A stretch of 64,000 nt of DNA from Tetraselmis striata (GCA_006384855.1 VCJN01002769.1:1-64000); one strand, 5' to 3'; shown: positions 26,251-39,400, counted from the stretch's first letter. A program made the numbers and translations. The notes: generated by a model from the sequence alone, not told the origin.

Positions 26251-27326
26251 TATGTTTACATTTATATAATATATATGCGAGGAAGACGCGGCGCTCCGTG
26301 TCATGATGCTGTTGCTGTATGTCGCAATGTTGAAGCTGTGGTGCGTATGAGTATCAGATCCATCGTCTGAGATCCCCAACCACGAAAATAACCAAGCACA
26401 CCGGCCGACTCCACCCAGGTGGGGACGAAAGACAGGACAGTGCCTGATTATAACTTCGTTATTCAGAAGGAAAGCGCCCGCCTCGTCGTCCACTAGCTGA
26501 TGGGCACAGCGTTACCGCTGACACTCTGGCGCCCTGGCCCTGGCAGCGTCACATGGTGGGCGCCCCCAGCGGGTGGGTTCACCTGCTCCAGCAGTGTTTA
26601 CCACATGTATACATGCCGCCCCGCGTGGTCCCCCCGCAGGCTGAGCCGCAGGGCGGCCGCCGTGGACCGTGAGACGGCCGAGCTGCGCGCCCGCGTGGAC
26701 AGGGAGCTGGAGGAGGAGGACGGCATGCGGCGCGCCAAGGAGGCGTTCTTCGCGGACAAGGCGGCGGAGGTGGCGGAGAAGCAGCGGCGGCTGGCAGAGG
26801 TACCAGTATCCGGGGCGGCGGCCGACCCCTCCTCCGCGGTGCTCAGCAGTGTGGCCAGTAGATGCTCATGACATTGCACAGCAGCTTGATGCTGCCAGCG
26901 AAAGACGCACAATGACATACATACCCCCCCCCCCCCCCCCCCCCCCCCAAACCAACAGTCAGTCGGTCCATCAGTCAGTCAGTCAGTCAGTCTGTGCGAG
27001 TTACACACGTCCCATCAAGACAAATGTCCACAGGGGATGGGCCGTGTCCGGCTACCCGCACATCGAACCTCTGGGACCGTTTCTGATGTGATCCTGGGTG
27101 GCGTCATTATCCAAAGGCCCTCTAGTTCAGCTGACACTGTTTTGAAGAAGCCGCGGCGTTGAGTCCGGGCGGTCCACACTCGTTACTCGCGGGACACTTA
27201 TGGATGGAGCGCTCACAGACGGAGACAGGGGGAAATCCAGCTGGGGGCCTCTGTGTTGCTGCTATCCTTCCGGCAGGCGGAACACCGCCACCACAACACA
27301 TACACACACAAGAGAGAGAGAGAGAT

Positions 27327-27388
<62 letters not shown>

Positions 27389-29524
27389 AGAGGAGGGGAG
27401 GGGAGGGAGAGAGGGAAGGAGGGGGAGAGACAGAAGGGGGCGGAGGGGGAGGGAGAGAGGCAGAGAGAGAGAGAGAGAGAGGGGGGGAGAGAGGGAGAGG
27501 GAGGTGGGGAGAGAGGGAGAGGGAGGGGGAGAAAATAATGTCAATATGGATGTGTCTATGTCGCCCACGACCCGCGTGTCGATCGACATCCCAAATCTCA
27601 AGAACGTGAAAGCTTCGCTTTACAGCACTAAAGCGCACGAACTCCTCTCTATAGCCCTTGTCACTTTTTAAGGGAGCCGGCCGGTGCGCACATCGGCCCA
27701 AGTATGCGTGGGTGCCCACACACTTGTTTTCATGCGGACACTTATTGTCACGAGCCTGCTCGCAACCTACATTAGCAGCGTTCGCTACAGCTCCGATACA
27801 ATCGTGTCTGACCTCTGTCAGGCAGGGCAGGGCGGTATTTGCAGTGCTCTTGCCAGCGCGCCGGCGCCTGTGCGCATCCGATGTGGCTCTGCGGGTGCGG
27901 ACCCGACAAAAAATAAGAAAACTGTTTAAGGAACGCAGCATCTCCTTGTTTGGTCCAATGTCAGACGAATACATCACGATACCACGATAAGAATGAAGAA
28001 CAGCCGCTCTAGCACCCCATTTCTGATAGCAAAAAAAAGGTTCTCATCGTCGGGTCGGCACCCGTACACGCAGTCACACGCGCACACACGTGTACTTAAC
28101 GACGCCACCTGCGCTGGTACCTGTGGGACACTGTCACCACTCCCGAGCGCAGGCGGTGCTGGCCCCCTCCCCCTCTCACCTACGAGCATGCCCCACCCCC
28201 CCACTGACCGGGCGCCTGCCTTGCCGGCCAGGTGGAGGGGGAGATCGCGCAGCTGCAGGAGCCCGCCCACCGGCAGCCGCTGCTGGACTCCATCGAGGAC
28301 CTGAAGGACCAGACGCAGCTGGCGATGGTGGAGCGGGAGCGCCTCCTGGATGCGCTGGAGTCCGCCAAGTGCGCCCCGCAGTGCCGGCTGATACATGACC
28401 ACATGCGCACACACCTGTGCCGGCGTGCGCTCACGCACATGACTGTGTGGGACCCACCGATTCACACAGACACAATAATATTACGTACGCGGACATCATA
28501 TTATATACCCATTCGCGGCCTTACATATACGGCCAACTATGTATGATATGCATATATTTGCGCATACGTGCACGAGCATAGCAAGGAGAGGTCAACATGT
28601 TGGTGTGCCTGCATCACGTATATCATAGAGACCTATTAACATATATACTTATGTTATATCGAACTACTGCTTAGTTACAGGTATAGTCAGAATTGGTACA
28701 TATGTATTAAGTCCATCATATGTATAATGTGTACTTATCCTATTTATGTTCATGTAATAAGATACCTATATATGATTATATCTATTTACGGTAAGAAGAC
28801 CACTGCCCTAATGAAATCCTGCCCTGCCTGCCCGAGGTCAAATCGAGTTGAACCTGTAGCGCAGCTATCGCAAATGTTCCTGTGTTCATTCCAGGTTGCT
28901 GGCGCACGCCCGATTCGAGGTTGATAATAAGGGTTCTTATCGGCGCGTCGACACCCCTACGGGAGCTCACCTGCGTGCGTGCTGCTGGGATGTAGCAATG
29001 ATGGCCTTTGAGGCCTCTCGGTCTTCTCTCTCTCTCTCTCTCTCCGTCCATCGTTGCACATGTGCGTGTGTGTATTCGTGACCGGCGATTGTCCGGCCCG
29101 ATTTTCTGGGGCGGCGCAGGCGCGGTCGGTACGCGCAGCAGGCGGAGCTGGCCCAGATGGAGCGCATCAAGAGCACGGACCTCAATGAGATCCGGAACAA
29201 GATCAGCGACGCGGAGACGCGGCTGGTGGACCTGCTGGCGGAGGAGCGGGAGCTGGGTGACAGGTCGGTGCTGGCAGCGCCGGCCCGCCCGCCACTCCCG
29301 CTGCTTCGTCTCCCACCCCGCCAGCCAGACCCAGGCGGGGGGGCGGGGGGGGGGGGGGGGGGGCTCCAACCATGTCACCCCCCACTCCCCCCCCCCCTGG
29401 TGCGCCCCACAGGATCGACGAGCAGCAGGAGCTCAACGTGGAAAAGCAGCAGGCGCTGGAGGAGAGGCAGATGGAGTGCGGCAAGCTGCAGACCGCGCTG
29501 TCTACGCTGGCGGGCGGCGGCTGA
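24701..29524 (+). CDS. Coiled-coil protein, 5' end not identified
   Basis: Six exons keep phase: 24701-24775, 25509-25669, 26640-26799, 28232-28368, 29120-29263 and 29413-29524 (stop TGA). They encode at least 262 residues. Almost the whole product is predicted alpha-helical coiled coil rich in Glu, Arg, Leu and Ala, for example VAQLEKEIADTVARRVELRL and AETRLVDLLAEERELGDR. There is no enzyme motif. Such rods usually serve as structural or scaffold proteins, or as tails of motor or tether proteins; the family is not identifiable. Donors include a perfect GTGAGT after 25669. An alternative exon at 24810-24953 would stay in phase but needs a 34-nt intron and was left out. The true start must lie upstream of 24701. 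The gene ends about 1.5 kb from the GBP gene, tail to tail. Confidence 0.6.
26164..26270. repeat. (CATATA)n hexanucleotide microsatellite
   Basis: About 16 units of a six-base CATATA/TACATA repeat with a few substitutions, inside an intron of the coiled-coil gene. Confidence 0.95.
27309..27535. repeat. (GA)n-rich purine tract
   Basis: About 225 nt of almost pure purine on the plus strand, grading from (GA)n to GGGAGA variants, in an intron of the coiled-coil gene. Long mirror-symmetric purine tracts of this kind can form triplex DNA. Confidence 0.9.
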
Positions 29525-29550
29525 GGCGCGGCGGAGCTTTAGGGTTTCTA

Positions 29551-29582
29551 GTTTAGACACAAATCCTAGAAAAACCCTAAAA
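29551..29582. other. Hairpin containing telomere-like TTTAGGG motif after a stop codon
   Basis: 'agggtttctag' and 'ctagaaaaaccct' form an inverted repeat around a loop of about 10-13 nt, starting some 25 nt after the coiled-coil stop codon. It could shape the 3' end of the transcript. The arms contain GGGTTT/AAACCC telomere-type sequence, so it may instead be an old repeat insertion. Confidence 0.5.
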
Positions 29583-30460
29583 CCTACTGCGCCCGTGAGG
29601 CGCCCGGCCCTCGGTAAGCCCGTGCCGCTGGGGCGGGCGCGGCGGTGGCGGCCGCCAGAGCAGCGGTCCGGCAGGCGCTGGTGGCGCAGCGCTTTTGCTG
29701 CGTGCGGAGCGCCTGCAGCGGAGCAGCGAGCCCCTGCGCGCGTGGCGATCCTACGCCTATGATTCGTGACTATAACTATGAAATGGGGGCCGAAACGGCG
29801 GAAGTGAGCGCACCGCCAATAAGAGACTGCCCAACCTGTCAGGTACAAAGATAAAGTAGTGGGGCTGTGGAAGCTGCGGCAAACATTCCGATAGGTGGGA
29901 TGCAGGCCCGGTTTGTGGGCTGTGTATCTTGTGAGTGGTGACCGGCGCTGCGTCGGCGCACGGGGCCGTGATGGGCACCCTGCAACCAGTGCCGGCCTCG
30001 GCATGTGTGCAGGGGCCACCCATGCTGTGCCTCCGCAGAGCGCCAAGCTGTGTGCAGTGACTGATGATGTCAATGGTGGCGTGATCGGCAGAGATGCTGT
30101 GGGGTGATGCAACATGATCGCGGCGATAATGATTCGATAGTGATGCTGTGGGGTGGTGCATTACTGTCACGTGGCGATGCTGGGTGGGGATGGTGCCGCT
30201 GAGACCGTGCCGGTGACGGGCGATGTGGGCTATGTGTTTTTCCTGCTGTGGCGGACTATCGAGGTGTGGAGTGGCGGACAGTGGCGGACATGGGATTCAA
30301 AACCCCGCACTTTGGCATGCGGTGAGCCCCTGGACACCCCCAGAATCGTCCTATCCGTACACAGGGCTGTTTAGGAGTCAATGTCTGTGTTAGGCGGCGG
30401 CGGGGGGTTGCTTTGACGAATCGAGGTGCAGAAACTTGCGAGGACCCCCCCCCCCCCCCC

Positions 30461-30757
30461 TGGCAGAGGCAACTCAGTTCATGAGGGTAGATAAGGCACA
30501 GTGTTCCTGAAGGTAGGCTGAAGGGAAACCTACAAAACGTCGACCAACATGTCCCCCGGGGGAGGGAAAGGGGGGGGGGGGGGGGGGGGGCTTTGACGGG
30601 GGGTTCCTCGCAACTCGCAAGTTTCTGCAACGCCCCCCCCCCCCCCCCCCCCCCGCCCGGGGTCAGAGGCAGCTCAGCTCATGAGGGTAGACAAGGCACA
30701 GTGTAGCCACGAGACTGAAGGGAAACCTACAAAACGTCGACCAACATCCCCCCCGGA
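30461..30757. repeat. Direct repeats of about 96 bp in the intergenic region
   Basis: Copies at 30461-30556 and 30662-30757 share 'cagaggca', 'tcatgagggtaga', 'aaggcacagtgt' and 'gaagggaaacctacaaaacgtcgaccaacat'. Each is preceded by a poly-C tract. The unit is about 200 bp counting the homopolymer tracts. Confidence 0.8.
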
Positions 30758-31006
30758 CGGGGCGGATAGCTTGCCATTGGGAATTGCTTGCAACGGACCA
30801 GCTCGGCGCTCTGTGCCGCCAAAGTGGGGTTGCTCTACTGCTCGCCAAGCTGCGAGGCGGGCCTACTACCATGCTAGGTCGTTGGTGCAGGTAGGATTTG
30901 TGTGCCTCCTCCGCGGTTGTTCGTGCCGGTTCCCCCGGGGGGGGGGGGGGGGGGGGGAGCATCGGTGCGGAGGTCTTGGGGTCGGTGCCAACCCGCGCCG
31001 CAGCGC

Positions 31007-33791
31007 TCAGCGCGCGTGCTGCTCCATGGCGTGGACCCAGTCGGCCTTCTTGGCGCGGTTGATGGCCAGCTCCGACACGAGGTCCTCCTTGCCGTGCTTC
31101 ACCAGCCAGTCCTTCATCTGCGGGATGGTCATGCTGCGCATGTCCGGCACGGGGGAGCCCATGTTGGGCTGCTCCAGGCCCGCGTCGGCCACTGCGGGTC
31201 GAGCCAGGACGGGGCCGGGGGGGCTTGAGCACTCACATAAAGGTGGACCAATACCACCATCTAAGGAACTCCAACATGAGCACCCGCAACCTCCGCGGCA
31301 CCCCGAGCACTCTGCCGAGTTGATACCAGTTGGCCAAACGCGAGACGCTGCGCTTCAAAATTGCTCGCAGTATATCTGCCGTAACACTTTGTATCCGAGG
31401 TGTATTTTGACCGGCTGCCGCAACTTTCCTTCCGCGCAAGGAGGTCGATCACAACGGCGCACACGAGGAGCGTACCCAAGGTGTGGTTACGGCAAACGTT
31501 GCACCAGACCACGACCAAAATGTCGGCCATCACACCACGCCCCATCCATGCCATAGCTTCCCCGCATGTCGTGCGCTCGCACATTAAAAAACAGGGGTTG
31601 CCCACATGCCCTCACTGAGTATCTCCACGGCCACGTCGTCGCGCGTTTCTACGGACTGGCGCGGTGCACCCTGCTGCGGGCCAGCGCGTGCTGGCGGGTG
31701 CCCGTGTGCGAGTGCGTGCCCCCCCCCCCCCCCCCCCCCCCCCCCGGGTATAAAATACCAGCTACTAATATTAACATTACTTAATAGTTGTTAATAGTTT
31801 TTAACATTACTTAACAGCTTGCTATTAGTTGTTATTGCTATTTATAACAACTAATGATACATACGTCTAACCTCTAACCAATCCCCGTACCATTGATGCA
31901 CAGGGTGCCGGGGCGTGAATGAGGAGATAGCTACGTTGGCCTGCGGAGGCTCCGCCCGTCGCACGGCAATGCGGACCCATCCCATCAAAGGCGGTCGGGT
32001 CAGGGGCCGCCCCTTCCCTGATGCTGGGTGAAGCCGGTTTGGCAAAAACAGCGCCCTTGGTCTCGGCACTCCCCATCCCCATGCCCATGCCACCCCCCAG
32101 AGCCGCGCGGTGGCAGGCAGGCACGGCGCGCACTTGGGCTGTGGAACTCGTCGGGCTGCGGCGACCTGCCCCGGGGCGGCGGCGATCGCGCCGCGGCGCC
32201 GCCCGCGGAGGGCGCCTCCCACTGCCCGAGGCGCCGGTTGAAGTCGCCGGCGGCCTCGTTCAGCCCGGCGCGCGCCGCCTTGGCCTCCGCCTCCGCCTTG
32301 GCGGCGCGCGCCGCCTCCGTCTTGGCGGCCATCTGCGCGGGTCGGGGAAGCGTGGGGGTCACGTCCCGCCACCGGGCGCTGGCGGACTTCGCGCGGTACA
32401 CATAAATGCACACGCACACACGCCGGAGTGGTGCATGCCCCGGTGTGTTGTCACTCGTCCCCTGATAGATACCCACACGCGCCCGGCCACGCGACTCTGA
32501 TGGCACAACGGGGCGAAACCGACGACCTTTTCATTGTGAACCTCTACCAGTGCCGCCACACGGAGCAGCACGCCACCCCCTCTGCCGGGGATTCCCGTTC
32601 CTGTCCGGGTTCACGACCCCCGAATCCCAAACCTCCAAACCCCGAAGTTGCGTTCCGCCCTCCCCACTGGATGGATGGCCAGTGTTCGGTGGAAACGTAC
32701 CTTGCCGGCCTTTAGTTTTCGTCACCTTATCACTCGGTTGTTACCGAGGTGTGGTTTTTTCGGACCATCCCAGCCCCTACAACGTAGTAAGCCCCTATTT
32801 AAGGCAATGGACATATCCAAGCCTTAAAGTACTGTGCTGAGCGGTAGGAGGCAACGAAGGTGTTGGTAATTACCAGATATATTTATAATTACCTTATAAT
32901 TATCCTACCGCTCAGCACAGTACCCTAAGGCTTGGATATGTCCATTGCCGTGAATAGCCGCCGCGCACGGGCAGTACCGGCCGCCGCCGGTCGGGCCGGT
33001 CGTCGCCGTTAGTCAGGTCTACGGGGCGGGCATGGCGCGAAGCGCCGAGCCCGCCGCGTGGAACTGAACCGGACGCCGGACGCCGTCGTTCGTGCATCAA
33101 CGGACGCCGGGCCCCGGGCCCCGGGTCGGCGGACGCGGGGCTGTAAAATGTACGACTACTACGATTGATCCTTGCAGCTCCCTGGGTTATACACTCCTGC
33201 AACGGGTCTACCTGTTTCCTGATAATTATCTGGTAATTACGTAATTGACAACACATTTGTTGCCTCCCACCGCTTAGGACAGTACTCGAAGGCTTGGACA
33301 TGTTCATGGTCACAACTACGGGTGGATGTGCGCGCATCGTTGTGACATACAACATCGCCGTTGTACTTAAGGAGCCAGGGGGAAATGACCAATATACATG
33401 TATCACCAGCCGTTATTACCAGCCCGTGTTAATCACCAAGGCAAGGCGAGTCGATTACCGCTAACCACCAACACAGCCTTCCACCGGACACTGTGGACCC
33501 CAGTTATCCACGCTTGTCACCGTGTCCCCGCGCCGCACGCCATCGCGGGTGACGGCCAGGGTGGCACAGAGGTGCGACTGGACGCCGTCGCTGGCGGCAG
33601 GCTCATGCTTGCACAACCAAGTCACAAGGCCGTTGCGGATTCATCGGGAACGGCGTCGCGAGTTCGAACGCCGCAGGCAACGCCATCTGGAGCAGTGCTA
33701 GACGGTCCTTCGAAGTGCGACGGCACTGGTACCACTTCCGCGTTCTCAGCAATATCAAACGTGTACCGGATATCTCCTGACGTATTGCAGT

Positions 33792-33858
<67 letters not shown>

Positions 33859-34528
33859 TGTGTGTGTGAGAGAGTCCGGGGAGGGGGGGGGGGGGGGGGG
33901 GGTCCTCTATGGGGTTGCAATCGCGCAGCACTTGACTCCAAGGCAGTGGGAGCGTGTGAGGTGGAATGTGTAAATGGGTGTGTTGGGCAGGACCGGGCGG
34001 GGGGGGGGGGGGGGGGAAACTCCTCTATGGGCTGTTCCTCTATGGGGTCACAACCGCGCAGCACTTGACTCCAAGGCAGTGGGAGCGTGTGAGGTGGAAT
34101 GTGTAAATGGGTGTGTTGGGCAGGACCGGGCGGGGGGGGGGGGGGAAACTCCTCTATGGGCTGTTCCTCTATGGGGTCACAACCGCGCAGCACTTGACTC
34201 CAAGGCAGTGGGAGCGTGTGAGGTGGAATGTGTAAATGGGTGTGTTGGGCAGGACCGGGCGGGGGGGGGGGGGGGAAACTCCTCTATGGGCTGTTCCTCT
34301 ATGGGGTCACAACCGCGCAGCACTTTACTCCAAGGCAGTGGGAGCGTGTGAGGTGGAATGTGTTGGGCAGCGACCGGGCCGGGGGGGGGGGGGGGGGACC
34401 TGAGCCTGGGAGGCGCGGGCCTCCGCCTCATTGCGCGCCTCGATGGCCGACAGGCGCTCGCGCTCCGCCTTCTCCGCACGCTCCTGGACGGCGGCGCCGC
34501 AGACAGTGTGTGTGTGTGTGTGGTGTGT

Positions 34529-34559
<31 letters not shown>

Positions 34560-36407
34560 TGAGGGGGGTGAGGCCCAGACTTGTCCTTGTTTCTGTCCTT
34601 CCGTGTTGTGATTAGCACCTGCAGTACCCATATGTACTAAACCCTAAAATACGTACCAAGGCATGAACCCACAAGGAGGTGGCTCTATGAAGACGATGCT
34701 GTGAAATCGAGTTAATCACTTCCCATTGTGTGGGGGGTAATGTACATCTCCCCGAGGGCGGTCCATTGAGCCCATCGGAACCTGAGGCGGACCACAAAAT
34801 GTCCCGGCTCCCAAAGGGGGGGAAGAGGGGGGGGGGGGGGGGGGGGGCGGGCGCACCCGGTACGCGCGGATCTCTTCCTGCCCCGCGCTGCCCATGCGGC
34901 CCAGCGACTCGAGCTCCTGCTCCAGGGCGCGGCAGCGGTGCTCCGCATCGATCAGGCGGCGCTCCTTCTCGTTCAGCTGGCCCTGGGCGCGCGCCAGCTC
35001 CGCCCGCGCGTTTGCCATCTGGATGAGGCCAGCGCGGACATCCCGGCGAGGCGGTCAGAAGACCAGCAGCGCTCCCGGGACGAAATGTACAAAACATGGC
35101 AAACAGGGCAAAATGCGCGCATCCACCATGAGAAGGGAAGGTTTATATTGCGAATCCTCACAAGCCGTTCAGAAGCCAACGCTCCCCATGCACATCCGCA
35201 CTTATAACCTCAACATCCCCACCTATGCCCAAATACACTGTCCCATTAAATACCGGTCCTAAACTCTTTTGCACCATTGAGTGGAAAATTCGGTACTCAA
35301 GGTACATTTCGAGATAGTGCAATAAAACATTGTGCCTTCTCTCCGCACTTTTGTAACCTTAACATCCCCACCTACGCCCAAATACACTTCCCCATGAAAT
35401 ACCGGCCCTAAACTCTTTCGCACCACGGAGTGGAAAACTCGGGACTCAAGGTACATTTTGATATAGTGCAATACAACATTGTGCATTCTCTCCGCACTTG
35501 TAACCTTAACATCCCCACCTACGCCCAAATATACTGTCCCATTAAATTGCGGCCTTAAAAACGATAAACTCTTTTGCACCATTGAGTGGAAATTTCGGTA
35601 CTCAAGGTACATTTCGACATAGTGCAATACAACATTGTGCCTTCTCTCCGCACTTTTGTAACCTTAACATCCCCACCTACGCCCAAATACACTGTCCCAT
35701 TAAATACCGGCCCTAAACTCTTTTGCACCATTGAGTGGAAAATTCGGTACTCAAGGTAAATTTTGATATAGTGCAATAAAACATTGTGCCTTCTCTCCGC
35801 ACTTGTAACCTTAACATCCTCACCTACGCCCGAATACACTGTCCCATTACACACCGGCCCTTAAAATGATAAACTTGTTTCCACCCCGGAGTTGAAAATT
35901 CGGTACTCAAGGTACATTCTGAATAGTGTGATAACACAGAAGGCCTTCTCTCCGCACTTGTAACCCCAACATCCCCACCTACACCCAAATACACTGTCCC
36001 ATCAAATACGGGCCCTAAAAAAGATAAAATTGTTTGCACCACAGAGTGGAAAATTCGGTAATCAAGGTACATTTTGATATAGTGCAATAAAACATTGTGC
36101 ATTCTCTCTGCGAGGGCGCAGGGTGCGCTGATGGTGAGCCTACATAAACAGGTGAGCAGGGACCTATTCACAGCGCACACACATCCGGCAACATCAAGGG
36201 TGGGGGAAACACCTCTGCGCGCACGCCCACGAGCTGTGCCTCCAGGTTGGCCGCCATCTCGCGCTGCTCGGTGTCCTTCTGCGCCAGGGTGGCGTGCAGC
36301 TGCAAGAGGGGAAGGGGGGGGGGGGGGGGCACAGGTCTCAGGGCAGCACCCAAAGCACGATTAGTTTGAGTACAGGAACTGATGAGAGTACGACTGTAAA
36401 GGGGGGG

Positions 36408-36448
<41 letters not shown>

Positions 36449-39400
36449 CCTCCCCGCACCGCACCTGCTGCTGGTAGACCTCTGTGTTGTTGCGGATCAC
36501 CTGCTCTGCAGCTGTCAGCTTGGCCTTGAGCGCTGCAGTCTCCTGCGCAGCGGGTGGGGGACCAGCGCAGCGGGGGGGCAGCGTGGCGCCTTGAGGGGGG
36601 GACGAGGAACATGTGGTGAATGGGGTAGGTCATTCGATATTAGGGTTAGTCTTAGGGTAATGGACTACATCATTCGGTTAAGATGGGACGGATGCGTGAC
36701 GTGTGCGACATTCCCCTTCCTGGTCAATAAGGGTCTAGAAAGCCCTAAATAATCCTGGCCACCTTAGGGTGTTCAAGTTACCCTAATAGAAGCCCAGGGC
36801 ATGTGCCCCCTTTCAATACTCCGCCCCCGGCCCCCCCCCCCCTGCCTGCCCCGGCAGCCGCGCTCCGTCTTCTCGTCTGGTTTGACAACCTTGCGCGTGG
36901 CGTAGGCAGCCTCCTCCGCGGCGGCAAGGCACTGCCGGCCCTCCTCCGCCTCCTCCGCCGCCGCCCGGGCGCGCGCCTCTGCAGCCTCAGCGTGCGCAGC
37001 GGCGGCCCGCGCCTCCTCCCCCGCGGCGGCGGCGGCCGCGTTGGCCTCGGCTGCGGCGGCGTTCGCCTCGCGCGCTTCCCCGCGCGCCACCTCCGCGTCC
37101 CACTGCGCCGCCTGCGCGTCGGCGCCACGCGCGGCCGCCTCGGTGCGCGCCACCTCCGCGGCCGCGGCCGCCGCCTCGGCTTCCGCCGACGCTGAGCGCC
37201 GTGCCTCGGACGCCGCGGCCTCCGCCGCCAATCGACCGGCCTCCGCCTTGGCGGCCGCGCCCTCCGCCTCGCGCACTGCCGCTGCCGCGGAGACCTGGCA
37301 CTCCTCCGCCGCAGCCTTCGCCTCCGCCGCCTCGGCGCGCGCGGCGTCGGCGTCCTCCAGAGCCACTGCCGCTGCCCGTGCGCTCGCGGCCGCCTCCGCC
37401 TTGGCGGCCTCCGCCATGCCCAGCGCCTCGCTGCGAGCCTCCCCGGCCTCCGCCACCTCCTTCGCCGCCGACGCCCGGGAAGCCTCTGCCGCCGCCTGCG
37501 CGGCCCTTGTCTCGCGCACCGCCTCCTCTGCCCGTCGCTCCGCCGCCGCCGCATCGGCACGCGCCGCATCCGCCTCCGATGATTTCTCCGCCGCCGCCTG
37601 CCGGGCCGCCCGGGCTTCCTGGCGGGCGGCGTCCGCCTCGGCGCGCGCAGCCTCCGCCTGCGCTAGCGCCTCCTTGGCATCGCGCCGGGCGGCGTCGGCC
37701 TCAGCGCGGGCTGCGTCTGCCTCACCCAGTGCTTCTCCGGTCGCCCGCTGCGCCGCCGCCGCTGCCTCCAGCGCGGCACCCGCCTCGGCCCGGCTAGCAG
37801 CCGCTGCGGTACGCGCCTCGTCCGCCTCCGCCAGAGCAGCATCGGCACGCGCCGCCGCGCGGTCCGCGTCCGCCTTGGCGACCTCTGCCTCGGCGCGCAC
37901 CGCCGCAGCCTCGGCCGCCGCGCCCTCGGCGTCCGCCAGCGCCGACTGCGTTTGCCGCAGGTAGCCCTCCGCCTCCGCCAGTGCCTCCCCCACCGCGGAC
38001 TCCGCGCGCTGCCGGACGGCCGCTGCCTCTGCACGCGCTGCCTCTGCCTCCGCACGCGCGGCAGCCGCCTCCACGCGCGACTCCTCCGCAGCAGCGCGCT
38101 CGACAGCAGCTTCTTCGCGCGCGGCCTCTGCAGCCTCGGCGGCCGCTTCGGCCCGCGACCGCTCGGCACGCGCCGTCTCAACCGCCGCGGCCGCCTCCGC
38201 GCGCAACTCCTCTGCCTCGGCCCGCGCCGCTTTGACCTCGGCGCGGGCGGCCTCTGCCTGCCGGCCCGCATCGTCCGCCAGCGCAGCGCCAGCTTCCGCC
38301 TCGGCGCGCGCTGCGGCGGCCTGCGAGCGCGCCGCGTCGGCCTGGGAGCGGCTGGCAGCGGCCTCTGCACGGCACGCGTCCGCCTCCCGCTCCGCCGCCT
38401 CGGCGCGCGCCTGCGCGTCCTCAGCGCGGGCGGCCACCTTGGCAGCCGCCGCCGTGAGAAGGCCACCAGCGGCCAGAAGACTCACTCCAGGCGCACGACA
38501 GGGCAGCTCCGCCGCAAGCTGCGCTAAGGGACCCCCATCTATGACCTACCTATTAAGCCTAACGTGCCTGCTAATGTGCGTATGAGGGCGGAGAGAGGGG
38601 AGGAGAGGAGAGCGGAAGCTATTAGGGGGAAGGGGGAGGGGGCTACCTTGCGGCCCTCCTCCTCCACCTCGGCCCGTTTGCTTTTCTCGCGCTTGGAGAT
38701 GTCCTGCAAACACATTAGGGGTCAAGGTGCATGAGTGACTCCCCAACGGGTTTCAGCAAGGCACAGCCACAAGGGTCCAACATCATGTCATGGCATCAGC
38801 TGGCGCAAACATGCGCTTTAATTCAGTGTGGCTGCTGCCCCCCCCCCCCCCCCCCCCCAAACACACACACACACCACACCACTAACCACAGCATATGCAA
38901 CCAGGCAAGACGGTGCCTGCTTCTGGTATCTCAAAGTCGCTCCACATTCTATGCTCTCATCGCTCCCTCTAGCACTGTTTTAAGCAGCTTACATTCCGTT
39001 GGTTCATATGATAGAGCGGTGTAACAGTTTGATTGCACATATTAACGACCAGACAGCAATCCAGGTTCAGGCTAGGTTGCCCTGCAAGTTGCGCAGCCGC
39101 TTGGCAGAGATGGCACCTGGTGCTCCTTCAAGGGAGCCGCACTTGTGTGGGGGCATAACCAGCACGCTCAGGCAGCCGGCGACACCCGCAGCGCCGCCAT
39201 AGGGCAGGCCTCAACGGCATTTTCATGTGCCAGCCTGGACGATTGATGCCACAGTGAACGGTTTGCATCGCAGGGCGTGGCGCACCTCCAGCGTGGCGCT
39301 GAACGAGGTCTTCATAAACTCCTCCAGCCGCTTCCACTTGGTGGGGCCGACCGCCTCGCTCGAGTTGCCGTAGGCGCTCATGAAGGCGTTGAACTCCTCC

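Larger units (their letters stand above)
29525..31006. other. Intergenic region between two convergent genes
   Basis: Holds a hairpin just after the coiled-coil gene (29551-29582), two direct repeats (30461-30556 and 30662-30757) and several poly-C or poly-G tracts (about 30447-30460, 30571-30590, 30633-30653, 30938-30957). The 3' UTRs of both neighbours should lie here. No gene is supported. Confidence 0.5.

Noticed and set aside
27122-27671. Ser/Leu- or Glu/Arg-repeat frames over the purine tract
   Set aside because: Low-complexity translation of a GA microsatellite in an intron.
33603-34193. Pro/His-repeat frame with EEFPPPPPP motifs
   Set aside because: It is the translation of the 130-bp tandem repeat and the GT microsatellite inside a GBP intron.
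35259-36180. Repeated minus-strand frames (YLGVGGDVKVTS motifs)
   Set aside because: They follow the 147-156-bp tandem array; frames are broken at unit length changes and lie in an intron.
37041-37964. Long plus-strand open frame (Ser/Ala-rich) and other long frames opposite GBP exon 9
   Set aside because: They are antisense shadows of the heptad-repeat exon; the minus-strand frame fits the GBP exon chain and phase.
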